A DNA stretch of 17,500 bases from Monoplex corrugatus (GCA_030674185.1 JAPXFY010000021.1:71548841-71566340), one strand, 5' to 3'. Positions 8,258-16,494 are shown, numbered from the stretch's first letter. Numbers and translations: made by a program. The notes: a model not told the origin generated them from the letters alone.

Positions 8258-9532
8258 TCAGGATTTTGGTTTGGAAATAGTTTGTTTTTGCAGATGCAAT
8301 GAGGGTGGATACTTTTGTTTTAGAGGCTTGGAAAAGTTGCCTATGTACAGTGAGTTTGGATTTGCGCCAGCGGCGCTCTGCCCTGCGGCGGGCACGTCTT
8401 GCACAGGCAATCTCATGAGTGAGCCAGGGGGAGGGGGGCGGTCAGGTAAAAGACGGATTGTGGCTGGAGCATGAGTGTCCAGAAGATGGTGGAGAATAGT
8501 GTAGAATTCATCGGCAAGGTTATGTGACTTTTCAGAAAGGAGACGGAAAGCATCAGATGAAAATGAGGAGAGGTCGATAGATTTGAGATTGCGTCGAGTC
8601 ACTGTGCGCATGGTACGGGAAGGAGGAGAAATGTCAAGAGAACAGAGCATTGCAGAGTGATCAGATGGAAGGGCTGAAGTTAGACGGGTAGAAAGAACTA
8701 AGCAGTTATCAGTAGCTGAATTGTGGTGATCACGAGAAATGATCCAGTCAAGAATGTGACCTTTTTGATGGGTTGGTTCAGAAATGTGTTGAGTCATATT
8801 GTGATTGGACAGAGAGTTGATGATATGTCTTGTGTCATAACGGTGAGTGTTGTCATAGTGGACATTGATGTCACCTAGAATGATGAGATTTCCAGGTAAG
8901 AGACAGTAGTAATCAAGAAGTTGATCAAAGTCAGAGAGAAACATGGATGTGGTGAGCTTGTTGGCAGAGCTAGGTGGAGGTCGATAGACACAGGAGAAGG
9001 TGATGGGGTGAGGGGTGGATTGGAAGGATACTTCAACGTGCTCGAAAGAAGGATGGGAGAAAGGCAGAGACTGCGAGAAAGACAGGCGGGAATGGAGTGA
9101 GTCGTTGTAGAGGATGGCGATACCACCACCTCGGGATGAGCGATGGAAAGAAGCAAGCCTATAACCACTCGGAGTGAGATTCACATGTATAGGTTCATGA
9201 CCAAGGGGGTTAAGCCATGTTTCGGTGATAAAAGCAATGTCAACATGCTCATCTGCGATAAAGTCAGCAATGACATCAGCTTTGCAATCAGTGCATGTTG
9301 ACTGAGCGTTAAAAAGGCATAGTTTCAGTTTATCACAATGCGGCGGCCGAGGTGGAGACGAAGGCAGCACCGACGGGACAGAAGACGAAGGCGACACCAT
9401 CGGGGCAGAAGACGAAGGCAGCAACGACGGGACAGAAGACGAAGGAGGCACCAGCAGGACAGAAGACGAAGGCAGCACCAGCGGGACAGAAGACGAGGGC
9501 AGCGCCGGCGGGACAGAAGACGAAAGCGGCAC
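8258..9532 (-). pseudogene. LINE ORF2 N-terminal part: APE-type endonuclease
   Basis: A 424-codon frame. Residues 1-60 are Ser/Pro repeats encoded by a 27-bp minisatellite; the first codon is GTG and the frame stays open upstream through GTA repeats, so no real start is visible. Residues 70-300 form an APE/exonuclease III-like endonuclease that would nick target DNA for target-primed reverse transcription. Visible residues are Asn75 in LCLFNAQS, Glu104 in ITETW, the VYRPPP strand (182-187), Asp221/Asn223 in LGDINVH and Asp291-His292 in PSDHSAM, so the catalytic set is present. After residue about 365 (run of G near 8435) the frame is wrong: the continuation of the ORF2 protein is in the frame of the downstream reverse transcriptase. 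Confidence 0.88.
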
Positions 9533-9535
9533 CGG
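9355..9535. repeat. 27-bp minisatellite inside LINE coding sequence
   Basis: About 6.5 units of 27 bp with the core GGGACAGAAGACGAAGGC on the plus strand. On the minus strand each unit encodes nine residues of the type P-S-S-S-V-P-x-x-L. Length 27 keeps the frame. Units differ mainly in the four codons after the core. Confidence 0.93.
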
Positions 9536-9548
9536 AAATTGATTAATG

Positions 9549-9613
9549 AGAACTACTACTACTGCTGCTGCTGCTACTACTGCTACTACTTCTACCGTTG
9601 CTTCTATTACTAA

Positions 9614-9645
<32 letters not shown>

Positions 9646-9835
9646 AAGACGATGATGATGATGATCATCATCATGACGATAATAACAACAACGACAACAG
9701 CAACAATTTTAATGATGATAACAATAACAACAACAACAATAACAACAATATAATAATAATAATAATAATGATGATGATGATGATGATGATGATGACGACG
9801 ACGACTACGACGACGATGATAGTAATAACATTAAA
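9549..9835. repeat. Compound trinucleotide microsatellite tract
   Basis: Successive blocks of ACT, GCT, ACT again, GCT, GAT, ATC, AAC, AAT, ATG/GAT and ACG triplets with few interruptions. Plus-strand frames give homopolymeric Thr, Ala, Asp, Asn, Ile and Met runs and are not genes. It lies directly 5' (minus sense) of the LINE ORF2. Confidence 0.95.
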
Positions 9836-10252
9836 TTAATGATTACTTTTACATCACCTCATCTCACATGAGACTTAAGCACTTGACAAAAGCACGAGAC
9901 GCAATGGCGGACAAGCATGGCAAACATGTCAACCCCTTCAATGTACACCGCTGTCAACCAACGAGACGGACCACTAAATATATCGTATAAGAAGAACGAA
10001 TCCATCCCTAATTATCATTTGTATATCTAACTATTCAAGAAATTGTATTACGGATAATGTAACTGACCTTTACCGACGCATTGAAAATCAACGATGCTAA
10101 GGAACTCAGGCACAATCATGGGATTACGTTCATCGTTTGACGTCACTGATTATCAGTGACAGGTTATCTTAACAGTTACGTCAGTGATAAAATTGTTGCG
10201 CATGATTGACTATACCACAGATATGACTCGTGTTACTGCCAGAAAATAGATT
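9836..10252. other. Non-repetitive AT-rich stretch, no gene; contains a palindrome
   Basis: No convincing frame. It includes a perfect inverted repeat, GTCACTGAT-T-ATCAGTGAC, at 10142-10160, and a related GTCAGTGATAA about 20 bp later (near 10175). The function is unknown; it could be the end of an unrecognised element. Confidence 0.5.
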
Positions 10253-10552
10253 CAAAACGCGCATTATATGTAACAAACCAAGACAGGCGCAAAATTTCGA
10301 CAACTGGACTCTCACACCACACGAAAAACAACAGAGAACAAAAGTACAAAATCTATGAGAAAAAAAGTGAATCATTTTCCCTGCACAACGAAACACCAGG
10401 AAAGTCTCACCTTTTTCTCCGACATTTTGTGTATTTCTTCTTTATTGTTCATTGGATACACTTGGTGTTTTTTTTTTTATACACTTGACAAAGGCCAGCT
10501 GGTCGAAAATTGTGCGCCTGTCTTGTTTGGTTATATACATATAATACGTATT
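10253..10552. mobile_element. Inverted-repeat remnant of a Penelope-like element terminus
   Basis: The right arm (about 10485-10552, plus) contains CTTGACAAAGGCCAGCTGG, TCGAAAATTGTGCGCCTGTC and ACATATAATACG. The left arm (about 10253-10312) carries the same sequence in reverse orientation, diverged (on the minus strand TCGAAATTTTGCGCCTGTC then ACATATAATGCG). About 170 bp of AT-rich sequence separates them. The right arm matches a segment of the Penelope-like insertion at 15463-15505, which is why I assign it to that class; no coding sequence remains here. Inverted or tandem terminal repeats are a known feature of Penelope-like elements. Confidence 0.5.
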
Positions 10553-10629
10553 CTGTATCTTTTTCGAATTTTGGCTGGCCATGATATTCTTAGAGTACAC
10601 GATGGTGTTTTCCCATTGCCTTCCATCGG

Positions 10630-11690
10630 TTTTCCAACAGAATCAAAAGAGAAATAGCGGGGAACAGTGTGGATTTGTCGAAGGGAAAGGATCTATGAAT
10701 GCCGTATACATCATAACAACTGTCATAGAGAGGTCAGTCGACTTGAATAAGCATTGGGAACAAACAACAGCAATGAGAATAGAAAACATATAAGCTATTT
10801 CCATAATATCAAAAGAGGGGTCGAGCAGGGTTGTGTTCTGTCACCAGATCTGTTTTCACTTTACATTGAAGCCATCATGAGAAACCTAGAAAAATGCCCT
10901 GGGATAAAGGTTGCAGGAAAAATGATAACAACATTCGATACGCAGATGACACCGTGCTAATTGCAGAAAACGAAAGAGACATACAAAACCTTGTGAATAT
11001 AACAGAGATAGAAAGCAAAAATAAAAGGCTGGAGCTAAACAGCAAGAAGACTGAAACTGTGGTAATCAGTAAAAAACTAAAAAAATCTTTTCATGCAAAA
11101 TAACAGCAAATGGCACTACTTTGAGACAAGGTTGATAAGTTTAGATATCTGGGAATGGTCATCTCACCAGACGGCAGATGCACATCAGAAATAGCCAGCA
11201 GAATCGGCCAAGCCAAAACAGCATTCAAGAAGGTAAAAAAACGTTGTTACCAACAAATGCCTATCAGTTAACATTAGGAAGAGAGTTTTCGGTATTGCTG
11301 TGCGGTTGTAAGTCAACACGTAAAGTCAGTACAAAACTGAGGCAACTGAAATGCGGATTCTAAAATAGAATGTTGAAAATTCCATGGACAGCAAAGGAAA
11401 CAAACGAGACAGTCTTTAAGGAGACGGAAACAAGATCATTCATACAGAAGATTAGGAAAAGACAAGCAACATTTATAGGCCACTTTATGAGGAAAAAGAA
11501 AATAGAGCACTTGCTCACAACAGGAAAGCTGGAGGGAAAGAGAGCACCAGGTAGACCCAGGCAGAATATATTTTGGACGGGCTTGCAGGGTGGCGGACAA
11601 CAGAGAGGATGGGAGATGTACTTGCAGCGACATGGGATAGATTCGTAAGGAGGGCCATGATCGCCAACGCCATGCGGCAGGGCACACGAT
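10630..11690 (+). pseudogene. RTE-like LINE ORF2 fragment lacking RT motif A
   Basis: Plus-strand ORF2 remains in several frames: EQCGFVEGKGSMNAVYI (10660 on), then an abrupt join near 10745 to WEQTTAMRIEN, IKRGVEQGCVLSPDLFSLYI (motif B), IRYADDTVLIAENERDIQNL (motif C) after a frameshift near 10925, LELNSKKTETVVISKK, FRYLGMVISPDGRCTSEIAS, and finally RKRQATFIGHFMRKKK and EGKRAPGRPRQN. Near 11630 the frame shifts again and reads ATWDRFVRRAMIANAMRQGT to a stop at about 11690, followed by TGATGATTATG, a usual 3' tail. The stretch between the first two blocks should hold motif A (F-x-D-x-x-K-A-F-D); it is missing, so the copy is dead by deletion as well as frameshifts. It is 5'-truncated, with the Penelope-like arm 80 bp upstream. 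Confidence 0.85.
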
Positions 11691-11699
11691 GATGATTAT

Positions 11700-11805
11700 G
11701 AGTCTGTTTCTATTTTGTGTTTTTCTGTTTGAACACTGGGAGTTATTTTGATCTGGAGTTCGTATAGAACCATCCACAGAAATGACCTGTTAAAAACCAA
11801 AACAG
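11700..11805. other. Short unique spacer
   Basis: About 100 bp between the LINE fragment's tail and the CAT repeat; nothing recognised. Confidence 0.5.
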
Positions 11806-11857
11806 CATCATCATCATCATCATTCATCATATCATTCATCATAAATCATCATCATTC

Positions 11858-11898
<41 letters not shown>

Positions 11899-12112
11899 AT
11901 CAACAACAACAACAACAACAACAACAACAAACAACAACAAAGAAACACAAAAACAAACGAACGAACGGACGAATGCACAAACGCACGAAGGAAAAACAAA
12001 CAAACAAACAACAGACAGACAGACAAACAAATAAATAAACAAAGAACAAACAAACAAACAAACAAACAAACAAACAAACAAACACACGCACACACGCACA
12101 CACAGAGAAAGG
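11806..12112. repeat. (CAT)n - (CAA)n - (AAAC)n compound microsatellite
   Basis: CAT triplets to about 11898, CAA to about 11940, then AAAC/ACGA/ACAG-type tetranucleotides to about 12100 and a few CA pairs. On the minus strand it directly follows the 3' UTR of the RTE-like element, so part may have started as that element's short-repeat 3' tail. Confidence 0.93.
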
Positions 12113-12150
12113 GATATGGTAGGTGTAAAATTTTTACTTTATTTTTACTT

Positions 12151-12526
12151 TTATTTTTTCCTTCCGCTTGTACCGGTGGGCGTCGCGGGGAGATACAGTC
12201 GTCTGTCAGCAGCAAGGCGGGTGGCCTGGAGAAGGGACATCTCGTGAGCTCTGAGGGTGTCTGCCACGGAGTCACTCCATCGTCGTCTTGGTCTTCCTCT
12301 GGCTCTCCAGCCAGAGTATCTGGTGTTGTATGCCCGAAGAGCTGGATGGTTTAGGGGCATACGTGTGAGGTGTCCGAACCACTTGATCCTCATATGTTCG
12401 ATGTGTTGTAGGACTGGTGTTGCTCCTACCATGTCTCGTATCACCTCATTTCTGATCTTGTCCCGCCTTGTCTTGTTTACTGCTTTCCTCAGGCATTTCA
12501 TTTCACAGGTGACCAGTTTTCTCTCG
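12151..12526 (-). pseudogene. RTE-like LINE ORF2 C-terminal piece
   Basis: It continues the upstream reverse transcriptase frame after a one-base slip at about 12528 (GGA versus GA in the plus strand). It reads CEMKCLRKAVNKTRRDKIRN, IKWFGHLTRMPLNHPALRAY and ARGRPRRRWSDSVADTLRAH, ending in a stop at 12153-12151. W-F-G-H-x-x-R-M followed by R-G-R-P-x-x-R-W is the standard C-terminal signature of this LINE group. Only one base separates this copy from a continuous frame here. Confidence 0.88.
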
Positions 12527-15016
12527 AGGACTTTTAGTTAGGGACCATGTCTGGCACTGGTATGTCAGCGTTGGTAGAAAAATGGCGTTGATGAGTTTCG
12601 CCTTAGTGCTGGTGGGAATGCTGGGGTGTTTCAGGAGAGGGGCAAGTTGGTAGCTGACTGCGTTGGCTTTCTGGCATCTGGTCTCGATTTCTCTGTCTAG
12701 TTTGCCATTTTCAGTGAAGATGCTGCCCAGGTATTTAAATTCACTGGCTTGCTTCAACTGGGTTCCGTTAATGTTGATATCCAGTTTGTTTGGTCTCTTA
12801 CTGACAGTCATGACCTCGGTCTTGCTGACGCTGATCTTCATGCCGTATGTCTCGCAGTTTTCATTGAGCTGGTCTGTGTGCTCCTGTAGCTGTATCTTGT
12901 CATTGTTCACCATTGCCTGGTCGTCCGCAAACATGAGTTCATTGAGTGCCTCAGGGTCTGGGTTTGCCTCCTTCATAATCTGATCCATATAGATCACGAA
13001 GAGAAGAGGGGAGAGATTACAGCCCTGCCTTACTCCCGATGTCACTGGGGACCAGTCAGATGTTCCACTGGCGGTGCGGACTGCACTCCTGCTGTTGGCG
13101 TAGATGGCCCGAATGTTGTCTAGCAGCTGGCCCTTGATGTCGTACTGCTCGAGGACCTTCCATAGCTTGTCTCTGTTGACTCGATCAAAGGCCTTTTCTT
13201 GATCAACGAATACAAGATGGAGATCTCGGTCATATTCGATCGCCCTCTCGCACAGTTGTCGGAGTGCGAAGATTGCATCGGTGCACCCTCTTCCTTTTCT
13301 GAAGCCAAATTGGGCGTCATTGAGGAGATGTTCTGTTTTCGCTCGAGTGCGCTGCTCCAGGATCTTTGCGTACATTTTCCCTACATGGCTGAGTAGTGAT
13401 ATGCCTCTGTAGGTACTGCAGTCTTTCTTGCTGCCCTTCTTCTTCCATATTGGCACCACTATTGCATTTTGCCAGTCTTCTGGTACTTTTCTCTCCTCCC
13501 AAGCTTTCTGAAAGATGGTGGTGAGCCACTGAATTCCGGTTTCACCGCACACATGGATGGCTTCAGTTGTTATGCCGTCGACTCCAGCTGCCTTTCCTTT
13601 AGGACTGGTCTTCACTGCTTTTCTTACTTCACTCTCTAGGATGGTAGGTTCTGAGTGGTCTGGGTGGTTGGGGGTGAACCGGGACTGTGTGTCTTGTGCC
13701 CGTACTCCTGATGGGTTGAGTAGGTCTTTGAAATAGTTTTCCCATCTCTTCACTATTTTCTCCTCTTCATGCAGTGCTTCTCCTTTTGCATCGTTGATGA
13801 TAGTGGTTGGATCGAAAGGTTCATCTCGCACTCTCATCGCTTTCACACTCTTGTAAAACTCTCTTGGGGAAGCTTTGCATGTTTCACAGAGTTTTTCACC
13901 ATACTGGGTCCATGACTTTTCCTTTGCTGTTCTCACAACTTTCTTGCTGTGTCTTCTTGCAAGTCTGTACTTGATGTAGTCCTCTTCATCCTTTGACTTG
14001 ACCCAGATCTTGTATAGTTTCTTCTTTTCCCTGATAGCCTCCTTCACTTCTTTGTTCCACCAAGCTGTTGCCTTTCTGTTTCTTCCTCCTGTCTTCTTGG
14101 TGCCACAGGCTTCTTTTATAGTGTCCAGGAGGACTGTCTTGAAGATGCCCCAAGCTTCCTCTACGTTTAGTAATGTAGGGTCACTACAGTCCAATTTTTC
14201 ACTGACGGTGCACCTGATCTGAGTCTGCACCTCTTCGTCTTGAAGCTTGTGCATGTTGAGTCTTTCCGGCTGTTTCTTCTTTTTGGTGAACTTCCTCTTC
14301 TTCTGAGTGACCAACGTCGTGATGCTTGGCCTGTGGTCTGTGTCCAGGCCTGCGTTGGGGATGGCTCTTGAGTCTCTGATGTTGTTCCGCATTCTAGATC
14401 TTGCTAGTGTGAAGTCGATTTGAGATGAGACGTCGATATCGTTCCATTTGTACCAGGTGTAGATCTGAGTGGCTCTGTGCTGGAAGAAGGTGTTGGTGAC
14501 AATAAGGTCATGCTCTGCACACAGTTCCAATACATGGTTGCCGTTGTAGTTGCATGGTGTTCTGTGGTCACTGTGTGGACCAAGGTATTTTGTCCATGGT
14601 GTTCTTCTCTCTCTGACTCTGCCATTGAAATCTCCCATGACGTACAGGTCTTCTTGGTCCGGGATGCTGTTGATGGTGTCCGAGAGTTTTTCAAAGAAGG
14701 AGTCCTTATCCTCATCTGAGTAGGAGTCATTACATGGTGCATACACTTGAATGTAGTTGTTGATCTTGTTGTCCTCCCTAATGCCGATCTTCAAGAGTCT
14801 TTCTGAAATGAACTCCGTACTCACTAGGTCTTTTGCCTTGTCATGGTGTATGATGAAACCCACGCCATGTGCTGCTCTCTGTTCCTTGCTTACACCGCTC
14901 CAAATGAGAACATAGTTGGCGTCTATTTCCTTTGTTCCTGTTCCTTTCTTTCTGGTGTCTGCAATGCCCAGTATGGAGATCTTGCGCTGGGTCATGAACT
15001 CTACTATCTCTGTTCT
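12503..15016 (-). pseudogene. RTE-like LINE ORF2: endonuclease (main part) and reverse transcriptase
   Basis: An open frame of 867 codons from a TTG at 15106, but the first 32 codons are antisense insert; LINE protein starts at residue 33. Endonuclease motifs: GIADTR (Asp50 where most relatives have Glu), GVGFII, VYAPCND, GDFNGR (Asp159, Asn161) and DTDHRP (Asp257-His258). A basic linker (265-400) leads to the RT: GKAAGVDGITTEAI (504-517), YRGISLLSHVGKMYAKILEQ (566-585), FGFRKGRGCTDAIF (600-613), motif A LVFVDQEKAFDRV (Asp635), motif B GVRQGCNLSP (691-700), motif C MFADD (725-729; Phe for the usual Tyr) and FKYLGS. It stops at 12503 because of one extra base at about 12528. The product would nick DNA and reverse-transcribe element RNA. 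Confidence 0.9.
15009..15016. repeat. Target-site duplication, left copy
   Basis: TCTGTTCT, matching TCTGGTTCT at 15595-15603 apart from one missing G. It lies in LINE endonuclease sequence. Confidence 0.75.
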
Positions 15017-15113
15017 ACACAATAACAGCACCATAGACAGGAAAGACAGAGAATCCCACCTCATAAATAAACTTGGAACACGCAAACCACATGGTCTTAA
15101 CGACAAACCATGA
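15017..15113 (+). pseudogene. C-terminal remnant of a Penelope-like element protein
   Basis: The plus frame reads HNNSTIDRKDRESHLINKL, then GTRKPHGLNDKP and TGA at 15111-15113. The signature R-E-x-x-x-I-x-x-L-x-T-x-x-P-x-G-L-N is typical of the C-terminal region of Penelope-like ORFs with a GIY-YIG nuclease. Neither the reverse transcriptase nor the core of the nuclease is included. The upstream part of this frame is antisense LINE sequence, so the apparent longer ORF is chimeric. Confidence 0.7.
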
Positions 15114-15462
15114 GTAACAAAATTCAGACATGCCGTTTCATGTCTCTTCCTGTTCCCACGCCTACCAGATTCTTGGCACCGGGCACAATCTACTCCCTTA
15201 TAATTATCTCTTGGCTCTTGCCTTGTGCCTTCTTCAGAACAGGGCTATACCGATATAGCATGGCCACTTCTCAAAATTGCAGAACTTATCTCACTTTCCT
15301 TTTGACATCACAGTTGCCTCCCCTCTCCCCTTTTCTTACTACTGCTCGTGATGACATGGGCATTCCATCTCTTACCCACTGGACGAGGCGGCAGGGAAGT
15401 TTTTAGTCCCGTTTTTATTATCCATAGTTTGGTGTCTGTGATTTGTCTGTGACAGTGCGTTC

Positions 15463-15498
15463 GCGCTTGACAAAGGCTAGTTGGCCGAAAATTTGCGC
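15463..15498 (+). ncRNA. Conserved hairpin with degenerate hammerhead-like core
   Basis: Layout: GCGC - TTGACAAA - GGCT(AGTT)GGCC - GAAAATTT - GCGC. The inner stem GGCT/GGCC (one G-T pair) and the outer GCGC/GCGC pair enclose TGAcaAA and GAAA. This parallels the C-U-G-A-N-G-A / stem II / G-A-A-A core of hammerhead ribozymes, which are known from Penelope-like elements. The essential CTGANGA is not intact (TTGACAA), so I do not claim activity. Confidence 0.35.
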
Positions 15499-15594
15499 TT
15501 GTTTTGTTTTGTCTTGTCGGAGACGCGCTTACATTGGTTTTCTTTTCTTCTGGTTTGTGTTTGCTTGGGCGCGGGCAGTCACTCTTGTTTTGGA

Positions 15595-15603
15595 TCTGGT
15601 TCT
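15595..15603. repeat. Target-site duplication, right copy
   Basis: TCTGGTTCT. On the minus strand this is the AGAACCAGA that follows the LINE endonuclease segment encoding GLTNKE. Confidence 0.75.
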
Positions 15604-15773
15604 TTGTTCGTCAAACCGCAAATGTTCCAGGTCCCAACCTTTTCGTTTTTCTTTATTCGTTGTCCGTTTTCCTCGCCGCGTCGTTTTCCGTTGTAATCAG
15701 TCCGTTTGTATCTCCTTGTATTTTCTTGAGCAATTTGTTTATCCACTGCTGGCCTGCTAAGCCAGTCACAGCT
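15595..15773 (-). pseudogene. N-terminal piece of RTE-like ORF2 (endonuclease start)
   Basis: After a TGA at 15776-15774 the minus strand is open and basic (IAQENTRRYKRTDYNGKRRG), then reaches NEKVGTWNICGLTNKEP at about 15644-15597. Trp-Asn (15629-15624) is the conserved first motif of APE-type endonucleases, with Asn as a metal/substrate-binding residue. The frame stops being endonuclease at 15595, where the Penelope-like insert begins. The continuation, EIVEFMTQRKISILGIADTR, resumes at 15010 in the same frame once the insert and one target-site copy are discounted. Confidence 0.82.
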
Positions 15774-15860
15774 TCACCAGTGCCCCGTTGGCCAGCATTA
15801 CCTGTTTCCACCTCCCACGACGAGGGGTTGGGCTTTGGGAGGCGTTTAATTTTTAAATAC

Positions 15861-16075
15861 AACTATATTTTAAAACCAGAAAGAAACTAAACCTGACATA
15901 TAGTAAATGTGACTATATTGTGACAACCCGAAAAGAGGGAAAGCATAGTGGTCTCCCTTGCAATCGTCGGAACGGAGAAAGACATAAAAAAATCAAACAA
16001 AACAGAACCATTACATGACAATGAACTTGTCTAAAATGCAAAATAAACAGAAATCCTTTGAGGAAGGCAACGAAA
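15861..16075. other. Unique stretch, nothing recognised
   Basis: AT-rich, with short A runs; no credible frame or element end. Confidence 0.5.
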
Positions 16076-16172
16076 AAAAACAAAGATACAAACAAGCATA
16101 CAAAACAAACAAAACAAAAACAAAAGCAAACAAACAAAACAAAACCAAAACAACAACAACAACAACAAACCG
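16076..16172. repeat. (AAAC)n/(AAC)n A-rich microsatellite
   Basis: AAAC, AAAAC and finally AAC repeats. Could be an old retroposon poly(A)-type tail; no body was recognised on either side. Confidence 0.88.
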
Positions 16173-16471
16173 AAAAACTATTGCAGGATAGGAGACAACC
16201 GAGCAGACTGTCCCAGAGCGCTCTATCAGTATTGTGGTCTTTCAATGGGAAAGCTCTATGCGCCCTGTCAGTGTTCAGTTCTTCAATGGGAAGGCCCAAT
16301 AATATTAAAATGTTTACAGTCATGTCTAAACTAGCAAGATGAAGAGGTACATCTGTTTAAAGGAAATACCCCTTGAATTTCTTTCTTGGAATTGATTGCG
16401 TTGCTGTTCTGAAACATTGAAAAAATAATCTGAAAAATATGCTAATTCTCTATCTCTCTGTCTGTTTGCTT
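16173..16471. other. Unique stretch with a decayed 41-bp tandem duplication
   Basis: TCAATGGGAAAGC (about 16240) and TCAATGGGAAGGC (about 16282) sit in two adjacent roughly 41-bp units that are clearly similar but diverged (about 16211-16292). Nothing else was recognised. Confidence 0.5.
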
Positions 16472-16494
16472 AGGTGTGTGTGTGTGTGTGTGGT

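Larger units (their letters stand above)
6632..9535 (-). mobile_element. CR1/L2-like non-LTR retrotransposon, ORF2 nearly complete but frame-broken
   Basis: About 2.9 kb on the minus strand holding an APE-type endonuclease then a reverse transcriptase, the ORF2 order of CR1/L2/Rex-type LINEs. The wording of the C-terminal part ([14 protein letters not shown] and [15 protein letters not shown]) supports that group. The 3' end stops abruptly at a TGA at 6634-6632, before the terminal W-N-x-L-P-x-S-V-R block and 3' UTR, so the 3' part is lost or replaced. The 5' part dissolves into repeats beyond 9535. Frame breaks lie near 8435, 8175, 8028, 7698, 7605, 6952 and 6747. Confidence 0.9.
15017..15594 (+). 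mobile_element. 5'-truncated Penelope-like element inserted in the RTE-like LINE
   Basis: The 578-bp insert has boundaries given by target-site copies TCTGTTCT (15009-15016) and TCTGGTTCT (15595-15603), which differ by one base. Outside them the LINE endonuclease is continuous. Its first 97 bp encode the end of a Penelope-like protein (separate entry). The rest is a 3' region carrying a hairpin shared with the Penelope-like remnant at 10485-10552. It is oriented on the plus strand, opposite to its host element. 5' truncation with a short duplication is normal for target-primed insertion. Confidence 0.75.
12113..15860 (-). mobile_element. RTE-like LINE, near full length, with a nested insertion
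   Basis: From 5' to 3' on the minus strand: a short leader with a GC-rich inverted repeat (CCTCCCAAAG ... GGGAGG, about 15842-15806); the endonuclease N-terminus at 15604-15773; the Penelope-like insertion at 15017-15594; the rest of the endonuclease and the reverse transcriptase at 12530-15016; the C-terminal piece at 12151-12526; then a short A/T-rich 3' UTR running into tetranucleotide repeats. Besides the insertion I can see one frameshift (about 12528). The 5' boundary is approximate. Confidence 0.85.

Noticed and set aside
9338..9839. Arg-rich and homopolymer-rich plus-strand proteins
   Set aside because: They are antisense to the LINE 27-bp minisatellite or translate trinucleotide repeats.
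14916..15113. A single 65-codon plus-strand gene
   Set aside because: Only the part after 15017 is Penelope-like; the first half is antisense LINE sequence read through the insertion junction.
15017..15247. N-terminal extension of the LINE ORF2 with a C-x2-C ... H-x3-C finger-like pattern
   Set aside because: It is antisense sequence of the Penelope-like insert that happens to be open; it lacks hydrophobic core positions and is not part of the LINE protein.
15463..15498. Active hammerhead ribozyme
   Set aside because: The CTGANGA core is TTGACAA in both better copies and no defined cleavage site was found.
15504..15890. 128-codon hydrophobic plus-strand frame
   Set aside because: It spans the insert's 3' end, the target-site copy and antisense LINE 5' region, so it has no common origin.
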